Positions 11,650 through 21,014 of a stretch of DNA of 64,000 nt are shown here, in pieces. The stretch is from Agapetus fuscipes (lineage: Eukaryota; Arthropoda; Insecta; Trichoptera; Glossosomatidae). The stretch covers positions 7,153,215 through 7,217,214 of the forward strand of contig OX637346.1 in assembly GCA_951799405.1 (NCBI GenBank), written 5' to 3'. Under the pieces are notes generated by a model that saw nothing but the letters and a program-made list of their open reading frames with translations, had not been told where the DNA came from and did no database searches. The translations under genes and the position numbers were made by a program. The number at the start of each line of letters is the position of its first letter. The stretch's first letter is position 1.

Positions 11650-11893
11650 CACCCTTAGTACGAGTTGAAAAACTTGAGTAAAGTAAAGATTGCGGAAAGT
11701 ATTAAAGTGTGATTTCCCGCAAAATCTGCCGTTTTTGTTTCTTACACTTTATGGTCTTAGCAAAAGAGTTACAGTGATGAAGAAAATCAAGTTCAAACAA
11801 ACAAAAACGGCAAATTTTGGGGAAAACCACTCTTTGATACATTCCGTAAACTTTACTTTACTCAAGTTTTGCAACTCGTACTCAGGGTACTGT
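11650..11893. mobile_element. Foldback MITE with ~92-base inverted arms
   Basis: The left arm starts at CCCTTAGTACGAGTTG and the right arm, read inverted, at CCCTGAGTACGAGTTG. Both continue with AAAACTTGAGTAAAGTAAAG and end in TGCCGTTTTTGTTT. The arms differ at roughly one base in eight by eye and leave about a 55-base spacer. No coding capacity. I did not find a target duplication I trust. Confidence 0.8.
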
Positions 11894-12084
11894 ACACACA
11901 CTAATACAACTAAAGTCAAATTTGTGAAAATCTAGGTGCCTTTCCTGGAGAGTACCTTGATGTTGCAAGGGTACAATTTAAAGATGAAAAAAATGAACTA
12001 TTTATTATACTCATATATCTTGAATGTTAAACAAGTAATGGTCTTTTTTATTTTACACGCATTCTTCCTGTATTTAATCTTTTC

Positions 12085-12312
12085 AGAGAAAAGCGTGTTT
12101 GGGGAAGACTGAGGAAGGAATTGATAGACCAAATAGGTAAGATTACGAAAGAACGGACCCTGCAGAGTGAGATTAAGAAAATATTATGTATGAGGAAAAT
12201 GATGAATTTTGAAGAGATGAAAGGTATATGCAAGGAAAGAAAAAAGTGGAGACGCATCTGCGGAGGTACCGGCACTTGTGGAATGGCTGCAGGATACAGA
12301 AACAGTTCTTTA
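12085..12312 (+). pseudogene. LINE-K2 C-terminal fragment
   Basis: Plus-strand coding remnant: WGRLRKELIDQIGKITKERT, then KKILCMRKMMNFEEMKGICK, ERKKWRRICGGTGTCG. It aligns with the LINE-K1 tail at 5780 (WMDQIFEIASEWDIQS, CMKKVMTLDEMKEVCKDKKK) but ends differently, with RICGGTG followed by a GGATACAGAAACAG 3' end. That places it in a second subfamily with copies at 29388, 33515 and 44258. Confidence 0.8.
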
Positions 12313-12716
12313 TAAGGACTAAACATAAGCATAAAAATGTTATTTTGAGAAGAAGTGATTATTCGATAATACAAAGAAAACCCGTATTACAAAAACTATC
12401 CAAAACCTTGCGAGCCCAAAAGAAACCAGCCTTGAAAATGTTTCTCGTTTGTAGAAACGAAATATCGTGAAAAAAAATAGTTGCAAATAGAATATGGCCC
12501 AATCCAAAAGAAACCAATCTGTAAAATATTTGTAAGAAGATTTTTTAATTAAATTTATCAAACAATTCAAAAACTTCCTCCAACTCTTTGAAATTCTTAA
12601 AATATACAATTCAAAATTCTTATTATTATTTTTAAACAAACTGTTTTTCCAACTCCTAAGCACATATACAACTATTTGAAAGCACGTCCAACTATTTCAC
12701 AACACGAAGTCTTTGT
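12313..12716. other. No supported gene
   Basis: A+T-rich; short unsupported open frames on both strands. Confidence 0.5.
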
Positions 12717-12876
12717 GTACACCAAGTATAGAACGTAACGTTCGAACTCAACCATGGAATTTACAATAAAATCTATGAAATCTAAAACAGTTCCTCTATT
12801 AAGAGTTTGGGTTTTTGTACATCTTTGGTAAAATTCTATGATTGAGTTTAAACGTAGAGTTTTATACTTGGGGTAC
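12717..12876. mobile_element. GTAC-MITE copy
   Basis: Bounded by GTACACCAAGTATAGAAC on the left and, inverted, GTACCCCAAGTATAAAAC on the right. Inner inverted segments contain CGAACTCAACCATGG and TTGAGTTTAAACG. Near-palindrome of about 160 bases, non-coding. Confidence 0.85.
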
Positions 12877-13160
12877 AGAAAGCGAGTGGATACTTTGTAG
12901 ATACAATCTTCTACAGGTTCTTCTTTTCCTCAGACAGAAAAATCTTCACTTTGAGGCAGTTCACTGGAATAAGTAAGTTACTCCCAACGAGATATGTTTT
13001 CCCCAAAACTACCGTCTCGTCTGCTTTTACCTTGTGAAAAGAAGACTCTGGAATGGTGTTTTTGTGAAAATAAAACACACACAAAAATACAATAGAAAAA
13101 GCGAGAAACATTTTTTTGTAAACGAGTATAATCAATGTCGTCGTCCCAGTGCTTGTTTGA

Positions 13161-13812
13161 TAATAATAATAATAATAATAATAATAATCTAAGTTGCAAG
13201 GATATATTTATTCAAAGCTCTCAGATGTATGCCCACAAACAAACACGTGTAGTTCGCGCTTACAAATGCTGATTGTGTACTTACAAATAAAATTCAAACC
13301 TCAAATGAACATAAGCCCCACAACTTTTGCCGACCTTCCCTGAAACAGGGGTGACACTGGCAAAGTGAACCATTTTTTACAGTATGGGTGGTCAGCCTCA
13401 TACCAACCTATAAGTCAAGGAATATGAATAAAAAATTACATTTAAATATATAAAAGAACAAAACCTTACAAAGAAATCTATACAAAAAAAGTCAGAAATT
13501 TCCTATGCAAAAAATGTAGCAAATGAATACACCAACATTAAAAATCACCACTGCAGATTAGCCGCCACTTCTTCCTGTCCTTGCACACTTCTTTCATTTC
13601 ATCCAGAGTCATAACCTTTTTCATGCAAGTCCTCCTTTTATTATGACTCTGGATATCCCATTCATTCGCTATTTCAGAAATTTGATCCATCCATACTTTT
13701 CTCGGTCTTCCTCTACCACGACATCCATCTATTTTAGCAACATATACTTTCTTCGTCAATCTTTCATCACTCATTCTCTCCATATGCCCGAACCATCTTA
13801 ACATACTTCAAT
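13161..13812 (-). mobile_element. LINE-K1, 5'-truncated copy with (ATT)n tail
   Basis: Minus-strand order: C-terminal coding remnant (13538-13804), UTR, conserved 3' UTR block with ACCAACCTATAAGTCAAGGA at its 5' side, and a pure ATT tail (the TAA repeat at 13161-13188). It is about 90% alike with the 5406-6238 copy by eye but is 5'-truncated further downstream, showing independent insertion. At its 5' side it meets a different TAA/AAT-rich repeat (13822). Confidence 0.88.
13538..13804 (-). pseudogene. LINE-K1 polyprotein C-terminus
   Basis: Open for 88 codons: LRWFGHMERMSDERLTKKVY, AKIDGCRGRGRPRKVWMDQI, TCMKKVMTLDEMKEVCKDRK, then RLICSGDF and stop. Same family as 5780-6238; no RT core. The frame is intact to its stop, indicating limited age. 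Confidence 0.85.
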
Positions 13813-13821
13813 AATAATGTT

Positions 13822-14112
13822 AACTAAGTTATAATAATAACAATAATAATGTTTCACACTTTTATAGCGCCATTTCGTAACTAACGTCACTTCAAAGGCG
13901 CTTTGTAAGATTGTCTAAACAAAATGTTTTCAATTGCTTTTTAAACCGTTCCTCACTGTGTTGTTCCCTGAGGGTCACTGGGAGTGCATTCCAAGCCATC
14001 GGAGCTGCGACACAAAAAGCTCGGTCACCGAACACTGACCTTGTGGCTCTGCCTGGGACCTGGATACCATTTGATTCAAAGATGACCTTTCAAAGAAAGG
14101 TCATCTTTGGTC
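13822..14112 (+). repeat. Dispersed repeat starting with (AAT)n (family F)
   Basis: Starts in an AATAATAAT run and continues CACACTTTTATAGCGCC, GGCGCTTTGTAAG, TCTAAACAAAATGTTTTCAA, then GGGAGTGCATTCCAAGCC, AAAAAGCTCGGTCACCG. The same layout opens the copy at 17524. The pattern resembles a repeat type seen in many invertebrate genomes, but I cannot assign a class. At its right end is a perfect 14-base hairpin (14077-14090 with 14096-14109). Confidence 0.6.
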
Positions 14113-14239
14113 AGTCTGGTTCTCCCCCCCCCCAGATGCATCCTGGAGATGGAAATAAAAATTTTTTTCTTATGAAAACAAAAATATCTGTAATATTTTT
14201 AAGGGTTTGGTGGTTTACACAGGGAAAGTCCATTGTATA

Positions 14240-14396
14240 TTAATTAAATGCACAAAGTTTTAATTCAATTTTATAGTTTTTCAATTTTGTCTAGCACTTT
14301 TGCCTACTAGATTGTCCTGATGATGCCTTGTAGGCAAAAGTGCTAGACAAAATTAAAAAAAATATAAAAGTGAATACAACTTTGCTTATTTAATTA
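14240..14396. mobile_element. Penelope-like (PLE) inverted-repeat fragment
   Basis: Two arms of about 65 bases face each other (14240-14307 and 14330-14396). The inner 23 bases are perfect (TTTTGTCTAGCACTTTTGCC TAC with its complement); the outer parts, around TTAATTAAATGCACAAAG, are imperfect. The loop holds a hammerhead-like core. Inverted terminal repeats carrying such motifs are known from Penelope-like elements; assignment to this class is inference from structure. Confidence 0.6.
14312..14350 (+). ncRNA. Hammerhead-ribozyme-like motif, degenerate
   Basis: Core CTGATGA at 14317-14323; stem II GCC/GGC around loop TTGTA; then AAAAG where the consensus is GAAA; a tiny stem III (G-TG-C) followed by TA; stem I TTGTC (14312-14316) pairing with GACAA (14346-14350). 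All three stems can form in type I order. The G-to-A change at the first base of the GAAA box should abolish or strongly reduce cleavage. Confidence 0.5.
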
Positions 14397-14596
14397 AAAT
14401 ACAAAATATCTGTTATTGTAACATTTGCGTTTAAAGTACAAATCTATTAAAATAGGATGGAATGTAAAAAAAAATCTACCTTCGCTTGGATGTTGAAGTC
14501 CCGGTATTTTCAATGTTGCATATATGACTTTAAGCTTAAAACTACCCACACGATTGACATATATGCGTCCCTTTCACTCGCTACAAAGTTGCTATT

Positions 14597-14651
14597 CCAC
14601 CGCACGCCGTCACCGTCACGTCACCGGGAACGAGATGACGGCGTGCGGTGG
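14597..14651. repeat. Perfect 16-base hairpin, G+C-rich
   Basis: CCACCGCACGCCGTCA at 14597-14612 is exactly complementary to TGACGGCGTGCGGTGG at 14636-14651, with a 23-base loop. Strikingly G+C-rich in an A+T-rich surrounding. Possibly the inner ends of a small foldback element; no larger element was recognised. Confidence 0.7.
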
Positions 14652-15302
14652 ACAAACGGCCTTAGTGTATGTAAGGTGTTTTGAACAGAATAAAAAAGTC
14701 AGCAGAATTTGTTGAGATATAGAGTTTTACACATACATTTCGTTTCTTCAACAATAAACATTCAATTTTCACCGAATGCATTTAAATATGTACATGATTC
14801 AAAACCTTCGTAAATTATATAAAATATCACGTAATAAAGTAGGAACGTCTGCTATGCACGTTGCCGTGCATTCACGGCTAGCTTTACGGACATTTATCAG
14901 CTGTGCTGCCTATATTCGTCGGTGTCATGCCCATCACATGCAAACATTCATGTGTGTCATTTTAGCGTATAAACCTACCTATGTTTATTAAAGAGAAAAT
15001 TGTAGCAATAAAAAAACAACGTAGATCAATTGAACAAATAATAAATTAGCTATCGTTATTATTGTCATTAATTTTAATATGATTTCTAGCAGCTTCATAC
15101 CAATACGAAGCTGCTTAGCCATAGTATAGAAAATGGTTCACTTTTGAAAATTTAACCCCGGTGAGGATCGTTTTCCATCTACTGCTTTCTTCTAGATTCA
15201 AGAACATCTGATAATAAAAATTAGTTCAGCTTGTGATCTGTGTAGAAGAAAATCTACCTCTGATGTTCTTTTCCTTTTTTATTAATCACGAGTATATACG
15301 GT
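14652..15302. other. No supported gene
   Basis: A+T-rich. A small hairpin (AGCAGCTTC ... GAAGCTGCT, about 15089-15116) with a 10-base loop is the only structure seen. Confidence 0.5.
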
Positions 15303-15507
15303 ACGGTCGGTGTTATGGCCGCGGGGATCAAGTCAGGTTATTTGGAACCGGATAACGCTGGTTCTAATCCCGCGACGATAACTTCGACCCTGGTTCAACA
15401 GATGCCGTTGCATGCACACAAGCTTTTGCTTTCGCATGAAGACAACTGGCCAGACAAAATAGGTTGTTGGATTGCATTCCTTTCCACAAATCTATTAAAA
15501 AAAAAAA
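15303..15507 (+). repeat. SINE-C, tRNA-headed, poly(A) end
   Basis: The head (GGTCGGTGTTATGGCC ... GCTGGTTCTAATCCCGCG) carries a B-box-like GGTTCTAATCC. The body reads GATAACTTCGACCCTGGTTC, GATGCCGTTGCATGCACAC, AAGACAACTGGCCAGACAAA, GGATTGCATTCCTTTCC, and it ends in an A run. The second copy, inverted, is at 51914-52106 and has the canonical GGTTCGAATCC box, so this copy has mutated promoters. Confidence 0.85.
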
Positions 15508-15699
15508 TACCACTTTTTGTTTTTTACAAGGCGATTTTGCGTGCGGCGGTTTTCTTTTCAAAAAGTATATGCTAAAATGCAATGAATAATTTGTTAGACA
15601 TGCAAAAATTATACGCGATAATGTTCGTTTCTAGTGAGAGTTGTGGATTGTAGTCTACAAAGGGTATGGAAGATTGAGCCAACATTGGAACAGATGGGG

Positions 15700-15846
15700 A
15701 ACGGGAATGATAACTTTACGATTGAAGTAAGTCAAAATTAACGTCCGGAAACTAAAACGTTCACCAAAGGCGTTGATTTGGTTCCAGTACATTTTTTGGT
15801 TAACGCCCTGGTTGAGTTTAAATGCATAGTTGCATACTTGAGGTCC
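15700..15846. mobile_element. GTAC-MITE, degraded copy
   Basis: The right half is clear (AAACGTTCACC, TACATTTTTTGGTTAACGCC, TGGTTGAGTTTAAATGCA, CATACTTGAGG). The left half is diverged and its terminus is lost. Confidence 0.6.
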
Positions 15847-17523
15847 TGGTGACAACGATGGACGCTAGGATGGCCGCTGGTATACATTGGTCCCCGTAGA
15901 ATATAAGGGTGAATGGGGGGGGGGGGGGGGTATCATGTGGGAACTTTATTTGAGCGTATACTGAAAATAAACCTATGCCACTTCTTCTTTTTTTTTTTCA
16001 CGAAAAACATACTGAATTCGGTAACAATTTTTTCTAATGGTTTTTCCATGTCAGGATATAGTTGGTGCATTAAACAAATAGAAAATAATCCTGTATGAAA
16101 TGCGAATTAAGTAAAATATGTTAATACCTTTGTGCCATTAACTTTAAAGGTAAATATTTCACTACCTACCTTAAAAAATACTATGGCTGACGTTTGGACC
16201 TCATTGTTTTTTTTTTTTAACATTTATTTCACACAAAAACATCGTCAATATTTTGGCAAGAAATTATAACCTATCAATAATCAACACATTCCACTCGAAT
16301 GCCAGTTTTATTTTATTTTATTTCATACCATACTCTACTTACACATTTCTAACCGTAGGCACTTCAGAAATCTTTTTAGTTAAACAAATATTCGATTAGA
16401 ATTAAAATTTTGATGACAAATATGCAACAGTGCCACCAAAAAAGAGAGAAAAATTATGCAAATTCAAAGCTGCAAAATCGTCGTATATTTTTTCCAGACA
16501 TTTAATCTATGTAAAGAAAGTTGACATGGAACTGCATGTATTGAAGGCGACAATATGCTAGCAGCTCAGATATACGATGGTTTTCCCAGACGGTACCTGC
16601 AAGGGGATAAAATAATAATATATTCAATGTGATATATACATGCATATAAAACCACCTTTGATATATCAATTATTTACCTGGCCGGTGCACGTGTACCGAG
16701 AGCATTTTATTTTTTAGTCTACGCCAAAAGACCGTGTTTAAATATTTGCAGAGAAAAAAAGTAAAAAAAAAATTAACCTGCTATTCTGTAAAGTATTCGT
16801 TTCTATCTCTTGTCAGTTTATTTTTTAGAAACACACTTTGTAAATGTAATTGATTTTAATTCAAATGAAACAAAGAAAAATAATTCAAGTGCTCTTTCCT
16901 GCGAGTATAAAACCTTGTAGAGATTTCCCACCATCGTGTAAATAAAAATATGTATGGAAGATATAACAGCACCCCTAGTGAGTGATTGATTTTTAATTAT
17001 TTTTTTCCATTAACGTGATGGCTTAAAATTTACGCGATGTTGTAGACTATCAGTACTTATCTTAGTTTACCATTAAAACCAGTGAAGTGTTTGAATATTA
17101 CCGTTGCAAATTATCATTCTTGAAAGTGAATAATTTGCAGATGAAATTGAAAGGGAAGCAAAAATAAAACTATGCGTTTCATAAAAAGTGATTTGTAATT
17201 AATATTTAACAATGCATTTTTTCTCCGTAAATGTACAACTTTTGTAAGATTTAAGGGGAAATAATTGTAAATTCTGTTAGAGATTTTAAAAAATTCGATG
17301 GATTTCTTATCAATTTATTTTAATGGAAGCAATTAACTGAAAAAAACCAAAAATACAAGATTAAAAGCCAGAAAACTTTTTCTTATATTTCTGTAATTTA
17401 AATCATTAAAAATAACTTTATTGCAGCAGTATCAATATCTACAGTATAATCCAGGTTTTGACAACCAATACTGTTGTATTCAAAAGGACAGATGAAATCA
17501 ATTCTTCCTATTGTATTTTTTCT
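15847..17523. other. Long region without a supported gene
   Basis: A+T-rich. Contains a G16 run at 15915-15930 and several T/A runs. No coding segment, RNA gene or recognised repeat. Confidence 0.5.
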
Positions 17524-17700
17524 GTAATAATAATAATAATAATAATTGGCTTATTTTTATATGGCGTCATTTAGTGGCACTAGCCACCCCAAGGGCGATT
17601 TAATGTGTTGAAGCTTCTGTTAAACAAATGTGTCTTAAGCAACTTCCTGAAACTGCCACTGTACCATCCTTACCGTATATTTGTTTCTCAGTCATTTTTT
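17524..17700 (+). repeat. Family F repeat with (TAA)n start
   Basis: TAA/AAT run at about 17524-17548, then TTGGCTTATTTTTATATGGC, CACTAGCCACCCCAAGGGCG, GTTAAACAAATGTGTCTTAA, CAACTTCCTGAAACTGCC. Parallel in layout to 13822-13970 but about 30% diverged. Confidence 0.55.
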
Positions 17701-18989
17701 TTGTTGCATTTATTCTCCTGCATAGAGTGGAAGCTGGATGCACCTGAGATGCATCCTACATGCATTTTAAAAATTCAGCTAGCATGCCCGTACCTCGGAC
17801 CCACCCCGGTCATTGACACCCGCCAAATTATCGTAGCAGCCCAGAGTTGTCACGTCCGCTCTCCGGCAGCTGTCGGGCCGCACTTCCGCCAGTCCAGCAC
17901 TCACAGGGTCCGGTGCATTCATCTCGTAAAGAGATGCACAACTCATGGGACTCACAGGACTTGCAAAACTTGCAGAGAGAGCACTTGAATCCGAGTGTAA
18001 AAAAATGGTGTTTAACAGGCCGTTTACAAAAAAAATGCCCTTGTTTTTAAAAACATGTTTGTTATAATTTATGGCCATAGTAAAGAAATTAATGGAAAAA
18101 AATCAGGCGTGTTTATTGATTTTTTTTTGTGAACGGCCTCTTAAACCTGACCATTGTTATAACCACAAAACATAATATGTAAAACTTAAATGGTCGTTGT
18201 ATTTTCCATTAATATTGGATTGAATATATGAATAAATATATATACATTTTTTCAAGTAGATGAAGAGGAATACAATTCACTAACCTATTTTGCCTGGTCA
18301 GAAACTATTATTAACATTATCAATTATTAATTACTATTAATTAAACAGATGTGAGCTTTGTCCTCATTAAATTGTGTCGGATTTTCTACAAAAAATTTTT
18401 GATCATTTTTCATTGTTGAAAAATAAAATAATATTTTTGTTATTGCACATCAACCTGATGGTTTTGACTTTTACAATAAATTCATTTCCAATAACCAGCT
18501 TACAAAGATACGTATAAAAATACCATGCAGATATTGTATAGGACTGACCGCTTGTCCGTAGCACGTGTGTACTCGAAATGGCACAATAATTACCTGAAAA
18601 TTTTCCCTGGCTGTATTTTTTTGTACATCTGTTGGTGCAGCTGCACTCAAAAATAAAATAAAATAAAAACAAGCGCTTGAAGCTGGAGCGCCAAAGAAAA
18701 TATATACAAAAAAACTGAAAAGTTTTTCAGGATTTAAATTATATCTGAAGTGATTTTTCCTGAAAGGTTGTGTTCCTCGGTACTATTTTTCTATTTCATA
18801 TTATTTTTCAAGGGTAACGACCTGAAATTAAAAGTCGTTTGCTTTTTATTTGTTGAGACACTCTGTACAGTTTCTTTGCCAAGATGGCTGGAGAGATTAA
18901 AAAATTTAGAAAGGAATTTCCTCTGTAATATTTGTTGGCTTTGGAAGCGACTTTTACTTTTTTCGTTTTCCAAACAGACTTCTTTGTAT
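17701..18989. other. No supported gene; one G+C-richer block
   Basis: 17800-17970 is markedly richer in G+C than its surroundings and has overlapping short open frames, but no recognisable domain, start context or splice pattern. It may be the far end of the family F repeat. The rest is A+T-rich with nothing recognised. Confidence 0.45.
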
Positions 18990-19977
18990 TAAAATAGTTA
19001 TTTATGCCACTGCCAAGTAATGATAGTCTTTTTAACACAAGTGCTAGTTTGTGCCATGAGGCGCAGCCGAATGGCACAATAGAAAGCACGAGTGTTACAA
19101 AGACTAATTACGTGCAGTGGCATACAATACTTTTTCTACGACCATGAGAGAATTAACAAAATAGTGAATAATAGTCATTATAATGTACTCGTCCATTTGA
19201 AGTAATTAAAACCTTACCTTTGTCAAAACGTGTGATTTATCATTCCCTTCGATTATCTAATCTAACCTAAGTTGTAAAAACAAATTAAATTTAGGTTTCA
19301 TATTGAATTCATGCCCACAAGCCGACACATATGTATAAGGTCGCGCTTTTACATCCTGCATATAAGCTTAAACATTCAAACCCAAAACTCAAATAAACAT
19401 ATGCCCTGCAGTTGTATTGGCAGGTGAACCAAATTTGTACAGCATAGGTGATCAACCTCATACTCACCTATTAACCAAGTAACTTTTTGAGTTTGTTTAT
19501 TTTTTGCGGTGAAATTTTTTGTATTGTTTTCCTTTCAAGCCTTTTATTTTCCATTGAAAAAAGGAAAGCTTTATTTGGAGCAATCCGATAAATAAATTCG
19601 ATAAATTTTAGCACTATTAACAATTTTTATTTGACTCTACACATAAAATATACTTATTTATTTTCATCTGAACAGGGCTGAAAGTCTCATCACCACGGTA
19701 ATTCCTACCTACCGAATATCACTAATATTGTATGAAGCCTAATCAGCTGATCGCTTGCGGCCATCTTGGATTGACAGGTCTTCATACCCCCATACAAGGT
19801 TGACATTTGAAATTAAAAAATGGTTCCAATTCTGACAATGCGCATGCGCACATGTTCATTTTAACACGGTTACCGGTTGCATAATGTAACATTATGCAAC
19901 GGGTGTATGTAATGTATGGCATTGTGATTGCGTTAGCCGTTTTGTAATTAGTAAATTACCAAATGGGAGTAGAAAAA
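18990..19977. mobile_element. 988-base composite element, copy 1 (uninterrupted)
   Basis: Matches 46724-48474 in inverted orientation at about 99% by eye. Parts in order: an imperfect ~120-base palindrome (19003-19124, arms beginning TATGCCACTGC); sequence from TTTTTCTACGACCATGAG; an embedded diverged LINE-K 3' UTR (about 19290-19480); a CTTCATAC-bounded hairpin (19737-19790); a 25-base near-perfect palindrome around GTTGCATAATG (about 19876-19900); and a right end that, inverted, begins TTTTTCTACTCCCATTTGG. The two TTTTTCTAC-starting segments face each other and are about 70% alike, so they may be terminal inverted repeats. TTAA occurs at both flanks of this copy (18989 and 19980). No coding capacity. 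Confidence 0.8.
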
Positions 19978-20129
19978 GTTAATGATATTGCTATGTTTTT
20001 CTAATAAATTACTTGTGTTTAAGTAAATTAATACACATCAGATTTTTTTCTATGATATTGGTACGAATGTATAAGTTCATGGCTACGTGTTTTTATGTTT
20101 GTGTTTTATACTTGTACTTCTCGCACTCT

Positions 20130-20277
20130 ATCGAATGGAAGTTTCCAGAGGCATCTTGTATGGTCTGGAACATGCGAGATAAGGCCTTTGGCAGACATAA
20201 ATACAAGCTGCGGTTCTGTGAAGCAATCAGTCACCACAAAACCAGCCGTGAAGCCGCCAATACACAAGTGACAGAGG
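20130..20277 (+). other. Candidate internal exon of an unidentified host gene
   Basis: About 45-50 codons open with codon use and G+C unlike the surroundings: IEWKFPEASCMVWNMRDKAF, GRHKYKLRFCEAISHHKTSR, EAANTQ. On the left is a T/C-rich tract ending in AAG or CCAG (possible acceptors after 20141, 20148 or 20150). On the right GAGGTAACC gives a plausible donor at 20277/20278. I recognise no protein family. An open frame of this size can occur by chance; the biased composition and flanking splice-like sites are the reasons to list it. Confidence 0.4.
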
Positions 20278-20608
20278 TAACCATATGTAATCGATTTGTT
20301 AAAAATAAATACTGTAAAATAAACTCAACTGCAATTTCAATCTCACACTAATATTATCAATGCAAGAAAATCAGAAAAAAACGTGAACAGCAAGAAGGCT
20401 TGATTAAAAAAAGAATGAATTTTCACCTGGAAAAAAAACTTCTTCATTTTGCAGTAGACGCGTAGATGTATTTTTATACAGAAAGAAGATTTTTGAATTA
20501 AAAATCCAATTTTTTCGCCTTCTCTTGTTACCTGTTATTCTAAGTTGATTGTCAGCATACGTAGGATTATATCGAGGTTCATTTTCTCCACAACGTCACC
20601 CTAGAATT
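20278..20608. other. No supported gene
   Basis: A+T-rich spacer between the candidate exon and the 3' end of LINE-J. Confidence 0.5.
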
Positions 20609-21014
20609 CATCATATCATAATCATAAGGTCTTTATTGTTTTTTTATCAATATGTACAAAGTATTACAATAAAAATAAATTTTAAAAATCTAATTACAAT
20701 AAATACTCCCCAAAGTAAGCATAGCTTGTGTTTTGGGGAGGATTCCAACTTATCTTAACTTAAAATTAATCACTTAATAGATAAAAATCATAAAAAACAA
20801 AAATAATATATACACCATTTAGTCATTTACTCAGCAAAAACAGAAAGACAAAAAATAAAGTAAAATAACATAAAGAGGTAACATGTTTAAATAGAAAATA
20901 CAGAAATAGGAATTATACATATAAACACACATGTAGATATATGAAAAAAATAACAAAAATAATAATGATAAGAATAATATACAAAAAACCAATCAAATAT
21001 AAACACTCAACTAT

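Noticed and set aside
17847..18050. G+C-richer open frames as a host exon
   Set aside because: Overlapping frames on both strands with no domain or splice pattern; likely part of a dispersed repeat.
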